In this document: positions 59,701 through 64,000 of the stretch, in pieces
How the letters are laid out: each line of letters begins with the position of its first letter
How positions within the stretch are numbered: position 1 is the stretch's first letter
DNA from: Apium graveolens
Lineage: Eukaryota; Streptophyta; Magnoliopsida; Apiales; Apiaceae
Direction of reading: 5' to 3'
DNA length: 64,000 nt
Assembly (NCBI RefSeq): GCF_009905375.1
Contig: NC_133648.1
Coordinates: forward strand, 313,165,666 to 313,229,665
Notes under the pieces: model-generated
Database searches by the model: none
Seen by the model: the letters and a program-made list of their open reading frames with translations, nothing else
What the model was told of the DNA's origin: nothing
Made by a program: the position numbers and the translations under genes

Positions 59701-61290
59701 ACAACAGTTCAGATTTCTCAAGTGCTAGTTCCTGTTATCACAACTTCTCCACCAATTCAAGTCAAAGGAAAGCTAGATGGAATTGATCTAATCCAGATAG
59801 CAGCAGCTGAATTGCAAGTCAAAGAGCAAAGGAAGAAGATTGATGAAAAGATGCAACTAATATTTGGTTCTACAACTTCTCAATCACAATCTGTGAAGCA
59901 TAACACAAAAGTGGAATCAATTATTATGGAACTCAAGCCAGTAGGGAGGCATAAGGATGGAGAAACTTCTTCCAAAGATCTGCAACCTATGGTTCTCAAG
60001 CCCAACAACAGATCCAATAAGGACTCTACAAAGAATCCTCTAAAAGAGGTGGATTTTCCTCTTCCAAAAGCAGATGAGGACAAGCTTTTAGGAAGAAGTA
60101 TTGCATATCTCAAAGAGACCATGGATGAGGCTGTAAGGAGAAACATGGCTATTATTTTCAGAGAGGGAAAGAGCATATGTGTGATGCAAGGACATCCCAA
60201 ATTCTCAATAGCCAAGAAGGAAGAAACCAAAAGGTTGAAGGAAGAAGCCAAACAGCTAAAGGCTGACAAAAGAGCACAAGCAAAGCTTGAAAAACAGCTA
60301 GAGTCAAGTCAGGCTGAAGATCAGAAAGAAATTGAAGACAAAGGTGAAGATGAAGCTATGGGGGACATGGTTGGTACTGAGATGGAGGAAAGAAGTAAGG
60401 AAGAATGGCAGAAAGGGAAAAGAAAGAAGGTCAATGCAAAGAGAAAGAAGGTAGATAAGAATGAAAAAACCCAATCAATATCCAAACCACTACCCTCTAT
60501 TCCTGAACCCATTGTACCTGACCCCTTCATGAACATTCATGGTGAAACAATCATTCCCAAGGAGGAACCAATTGATTGGGACACCATCAAATTGCCCACC
60601 TTCCTAACCTCTTCTCCACCATCAAAGAAGCAGAAAAGAAGAATCAAATCAACACCCTCTAAAGCCTCAATCAAATTCACACAGAAGCCTAAGTCCGAAC
60701 CTCAAAACTCTAAAGATGATTATGTTCACATCTGTGACATAAAAGAATTTTCAGACATTGAACTCTATCTGGATGAGCTGGAGGATGTAAGGGGAATAGC
60801 TGCCTACAGAAAGCTACCAGAAAGACTAGTGTTCAAATACAAAGGAGCTGGGGAAAGAACATGGCCTCTTCACAGAATTCTGAATGAAGGCTACGCTACC
60901 TTGATTACAGTCTACTCAGCCATACATAAGGATTCTGGCTTTACCAGAACTGCCAGGACTGAGATTCTCAACAAGATTGCCAACATAAGGAAAACTTGGA
61001 GGGAGCCCAATGCTTTGCCTAGAACTTTACTCATTCCAGAGAGAGGTATTACAATTCACAAATCACCTCATTGGTTGATGGAGTTCAGAGACAACAAAGG
61101 AGTCAGAAGATTTTTCAGAATTGAAGATCAGCTAAAGATTGCCAGTAATGAAACTCTCAAGGATATGCAATCTAAGTTAGATATCAATGAAGAAGATGAA
61201 GCTGAATTCTACAGACAACTTCAACTTCAAATAGAGGAGAATGACAGGAGGCTAGGAAAGAAAACCAGGGATCAAAGGAAAAGAAAGTAA
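56777..61290 (+). pseudogene. Extra 3' ORF of Copia-2 (about 1,505 codons, unknown function)
   Basis: Begins MAPVVKIMSQ and runs 983 codons to 59728; the remaining 520 codons continue in the next frame to 61290. One G is missing from the G-run at 59665-59668 relative to Copia-1, which explains the shift. N-terminal part (1-260): compact, rich in Phe/Tyr/Leu, well conserved between copies. Middle (about 265-740): Ser/Thr/Pro-rich, containing the short motif translated as STD and YPL near residues 553-595. C-terminal half: charged, coiled-coil-like, closing with a conserved block from YVHICDIKEF to a basic tail KKTRDQRKRK. I see no signal peptide, membrane span, catalytic motif or zinc finger. 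It occupies the place of the env-like ORF of SIRE elements but does not look like an envelope. Function unknown. Confidence 0.8.
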
Positions 61291-61464
61291 TTTGCTCAGG
61301 CTAAAGAAGCACCCTTGGAAACAATGTATTTCTTCAATTTCATCTCAGCATATACACTTTTGCAGCACTTTTGAATTTCTGCTTAGTTACAGTTTATATG
61401 TTTGTTAAGTGTTTTGTTATCATCAAGCTAAACCCAAATTTATGCCTACAGTTCTAGTAGACAT

Positions 61465-61478
61465 AAATAGGGGGAGAT
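61465..61478 (+). other. Polypurine tract of Copia-2
   Basis: AAATAGGGGGAGAT directly before the 3' LTR, identical to the tract of Copia-1. Confidence 0.88.
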
Positions 61479-62588
61479 TGTTAGGAATATGTGTATTAGT
61501 TTGATGATAAGTTCAGCAAAACACTTAAGTAGAAATCTAGTGTTTGTAGCCTCAACGGATAAGACCATCTTGGCTATCCGTTGAAGGAGTAGCCTTACTT
61601 AGCAATAAGTTTGGTATTGTAGCACATCTCACTCTCTGGTTTCAAGCTATAATTCTTAGATGTTGTTAGGAGATAATCAGTCATGTTGACTACAAATGGA
61701 TGTACAAGTAGGAGGGCTAATTGTAAATATTTCATGCCTTGTAATTTTGTATAAGTGAAGAAGTGTCAACGGATATTGAAGACCTTCAACGGATGAGAAA
61801 CTAAGCTTCAACGGATGTCTCTAATGCTTCAACGGATAATATCCATCAACGGATAAGTGCTTCAACGGATAAAGCTTCAACTGCTAGAGCATCAACGGAT
61901 AAAGCCATCAACGGATGAAAGCTTCAACAGATGCACTGCTAGAGCATCAACGGATAAAGCCATCAACGGATGAAAGCTTCAACGGATGCTCAGTCTCATA
62001 GCAGTTGATAGTGACAGTTAACAAAGCTGACAGAGGCACATGGATTGACAGAGATGTGGTAGCCTATTTCAGGAACAGCAGAAAAAGCAGCCGTTTTTAG
62101 TCTGGTTCAAAATGGAAAGTCAACAGATAATTCCATATTACACTGGATAAAAATAGAACAGAAACAAGTGGAGAACTATTGTCTTATTGTACTTTATCTT
62201 TGTCTTCACTTGTAAACTTGGTGATATATAAACCAAGTAGTAGCTAGTAATTAGACATGAATTTTCCCTGAGCTGTTTAGAAATATGAAGAGAGAAAATC
62301 ATCTAGTTTGTACTAGGAAGCAACTGTGATTTAATTTTGAATCACAGATTTTCTGAAATAACACATCTCTGGTGGAATAACAAATCCACCAGAAAAGTTT
62401 TTAAGTTCTTTGTGTTCATTTCATTTGTGTTTAAATATATATCTGTCTGCATCAGCTCCAAGCAATTCACACACATTTGATCACTCAAACACTTAGTCTT
62501 ATAAATTTCTCAAAACTTGAAAAAGTTTTGAGATTTACATTCAACCCCCCCTTCTGTAAATCTCATTGTTAGTCCACTGGGAATAACA
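61479..62588 (+). repeat. 3' LTR of Copia-2
   Basis: Partner of 49376-50487, with thirteen exact motif cores. The C-run is seven bases here against nine in the 5' LTR. It ends GGGAATAACA, followed by the target duplication CGTCG. Confidence 0.95.
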
Positions 62589-62593
62589 CGTCG

Positions 62594-62952
62594 TTTGAGG
62601 GATCATATCTGAGATCTTATTACTTGGGTTCCCTTAAACCTTTCTCAATATTTTATATTCCTTTTATGATCCTCTCTTATAATCCTTGAATTTAAATCAT
62701 TTTAATCATGTTACCTTATACTCAATTCTTTCGGTATCTGGTGGATTTTCGGGAAAAATCAAAATGTTCAAATTTTGATTCTGACGATCTTTACATACAC
62801 TTATTTACTTTATGGAATACTAATACGATCTTAGAATTTCCATAATAGTACTCCTATATATCGTGGTCTGATAATTTTTCTTAATCAGCATTGTCAGCAC
62901 AAGTTACTATTCATCAGGGTTTCAAAAATTTCCAAAAATTGGGGTTATTACA
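62594..62952 (-). repeat. 5' LTR of Gypsy-2, outer part
   Basis: Continues the LTR interrupted at 49375 and matches 40041-40399. It ends GGGGTTATTACA, the outer terminus of Gypsy-2. Confidence 0.92.
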
Positions 62953-63400
62953 CAAGTCGTCCACAGGACAAACTTCATATAGTCTGGTTTATGGCACTAA
63001 AGCTGTCCTTTTAACTGAATTGATGATGCCAACAATTAAGGATGGATTGTCGATATATGATGCTAATAAATAAGAGCTGGCACATGACGTAGACACTATT
63101 AATGAATTGAGGAACACAACAAAAAATACGCATGGATATATATTAACAGAAGGTGGGTAGAAGTTACAATAAGAATGTTCATGTCCGAACATTTCAAGTA
63201 GGAGACATGGTGTTGAGAAAGGTGTTTCAGAACATGATGGCCGCGACGGATGGAAAATTTGTTGACACGTAGGAAGGACCCTACTTGATAACAGTTGTCG
63301 TAGGATGTGGAGCTTATCAATTGTCAACCTTAGATGGCGTGCAGATTCCAAAGAGCAGGAATATCCTTCACTTGAAGCTTTATCACATGTAAACTCTACT
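62953..63400 (+). pseudogene. Gypsy-1 integrase, C-terminal part
   Basis: Resumes at SSTGQTSYSLVYGTKAVLLTE, which is the continuation of the integrase core interrupted at 36824. Later pieces (VRTFQVGDMVLRKVFQNM, EGPYLITVV, LKLYHM) match the C-terminal GPY-type region. Stops at 63071-63073 (TAA) and 63270-63272 (TAG) interrupt it. The frame joins correctly once the inserted element and one target-site copy are removed. Confidence 0.85.
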
Positions 63401-64000
63401 TGCTTCATCTAGACTGATTACTTTTTCTTAGATCATTTGGAAAAAGTCAATAGGACATAACTGTATAAGTAGTTTGGAATAGTCTTTTCTTAAAAGTATC
63501 TTGCAATTTGTTTTCCAATTTTCTTTAATTTGAACATGAATGTTGCATGAGCCGATTTTTATACTTGCAAGATGTGACTAATGAATGCCATGGTAACATC
63601 GTAACTTGTGTTCATATGAGTGTTATACTTATGAATACAACTTAAAGTCAAGTATACAAATTAGACGAGTATGGTTCTGGAAATCTAACGGACTTAATTG
63701 AGTTTAAACCCTTTACAAAGAACTACAAATAATAACAAGGGGCTGATCACCCAACCATGAAGCATGAATTAAATTCTGGTTTAATCTTGCAAATGACAAT
63801 AATTACCAACTCTTACAAAAGAATACTAAAATACGAGAAAATGTGTTTCAAGAGGGAAAGACCTCTTAACCGCTTGACGGGTGCATCCACCGACAAACAA
63901 TCAACTAATAACGATGTCATACAAGAATAAACCATGAAATTTATGACATCTAAGAATAACGAATATGCAACAAATGAGGATTTCTCAAATCATGCAAGTC
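63401..64000 (+). other. 3' non-coding region of Gypsy-1
   Basis: No gene seen. Tat-type elements usually have a long untranslated region here. AAGAGGGAAAGACC at 63850-63863 is purine-rich but not followed by an LTR start that I recognise. The 3' LTR should lie beyond the window. Confidence 0.5.

Larger units (their letters stand above)
49376..62588 (+). mobile_element. Copia-2: full-length SIRE/Maximus-type LTR retrotransposon with an extra 3' ORF
   Basis: A 13.2-kb plus-strand element flanked by perfect 5-bp duplications, CGTCG, at 49371-49375 and 62589-62593. Its LTRs are 1,112 and 1,110 bp and differ at about a dozen positions by eye. The order is LTR, Met-tRNA primer site, gag, pol, repeat-rich spacer, extra ORF, polypurine tract, LTR. 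Breaks are few: a 7-bp loss and two Trp-to-stop changes in gag, one stop in pol and one lost base in the extra ORF. It is the same family as Copia-1, and the two copies repair each other's breaks in comparison. Confidence 0.95.
36825..62952 (-). mobile_element. Gypsy-2: chromodomain Gypsy (Tekay/Del-like) with 3.6-3.8-kb LTRs
   Basis: Bounded by LTRs with plus-strand ends TGTAACACCCCC...GGGGTTATTACA. The flanks CAAGA (36820-36824) and CAAGT (62953-62957) form an imperfect 5-bp target duplication. The Met-tRNA primer site next to the right LTR and the purine tract next to the left LTR put it on the minus strand. Without Copia-2 it is 12.9 kb. The internal 5.57 kb is heavily decayed. The chromodomain-type integrase tail and very long LTRs fit the Tekay/Del lineage. 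It inserted into Gypsy-1 integrase, and removing it restores the integrase reading frame. Confidence 0.88.
31272..64000 (+). mobile_element. Gypsy-1: decayed Tat-lineage retrotransposon, 3' end outside window
   Basis: Plus-strand Gypsy order (gag, protease, reverse transcriptase, RNase H, integrase) with a second RNase H domain after the first. That extra domain defines the Tat group of plant Gypsy elements. It is interrupted in integrase by Gypsy-2 at 36825-62952, which itself holds Copia-2. All genes are full of stops, so this is the oldest element of the nest. The 3' LTR is not in view. Confidence 0.85.

Noticed and set aside
56777..61290. Classical retroviral envelope assignment for the extra ORF
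   Set aside because: I see no signal peptide, transmembrane segment or furin-like site in either copy. Only its position resembles that of the env-like ORF in SIRE elements.

Overview
This is a stretch of flowering-plant nuclear DNA. The evidence is one intron-rich plastid prenyltransferase gene with canonical GT-AG splice sites, surrounded by nested plant LTR retrotransposons, Stowaway-type MITEs and a SINE-like sequence. Nothing looks bacterial or organellar. The gene is dicot-like, but I cannot name the species or family from this window.

The only host gene I can support is on the minus strand at 21551-30552. It has twelve exons and a 400-residue product of the UbiA prenyltransferase family. 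It looks like homogentisate phytyltransferase (VTE2/HPT), which catalyses the committed prenylation step of tocopherol synthesis. Every splice junction I traced keeps the frame, so the gene looks intact. Its introns hold microsatellites and a Stowaway-like MITE.

Left arm (1-19460): a Copia element runs off the left edge (gag start, primer site and 613-bp LTR at 1-857). Next is a Gypsy-type LTR, split into 858-1917 and 15118-15989 by a 13.2-kb Copia element of the SIRE/Maximus kind (Copia-1, minus strand, 1918-15117). Beyond it lies a decayed gag-pol remnant of another Copia element (16012-19460), into which the Gypsy LTR appears to have inserted. Then come a SINE-like piece, a MITE, AT-rich DNA and the host gene.

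Right arm (31272-64000): three elements nested in order. A decayed plus-strand Gypsy of the Tat lineage (dual RNase H) was cut in its integrase by a minus-strand chromodomain Gypsy of the Tekay/Del type with 3.6-3.8-kb LTRs (36825-62952). The 5' LTR of that element was then cut by a plus-strand 13.2-kb SIRE-type element (Copia-2, 49376-62588) with a clean 5-bp target duplication, CGTCG.

The most unusual material is in the two sister elements Copia-1 and Copia-2. Each carries, 3' of pol, a sense-strand reading frame of about 1,510 codons with no recognised function. Each is also peppered with about 40 copies of a short motif, TCAACGGATA or its complement. The motif occurs in the LTRs, in the pol-to-extra-ORF spacer and inside gag, pol and the extra ORF, where it is read in more than one frame. 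The breaks in the extra ORF differ between copies (one stop in Copia-1, one lost base in Copia-2), so the intact frame is ancestral. Comparing the two copies also shows that gag and pol meet at a conserved stop and frame change, and that a PPT-like octamer recurs inside the element.
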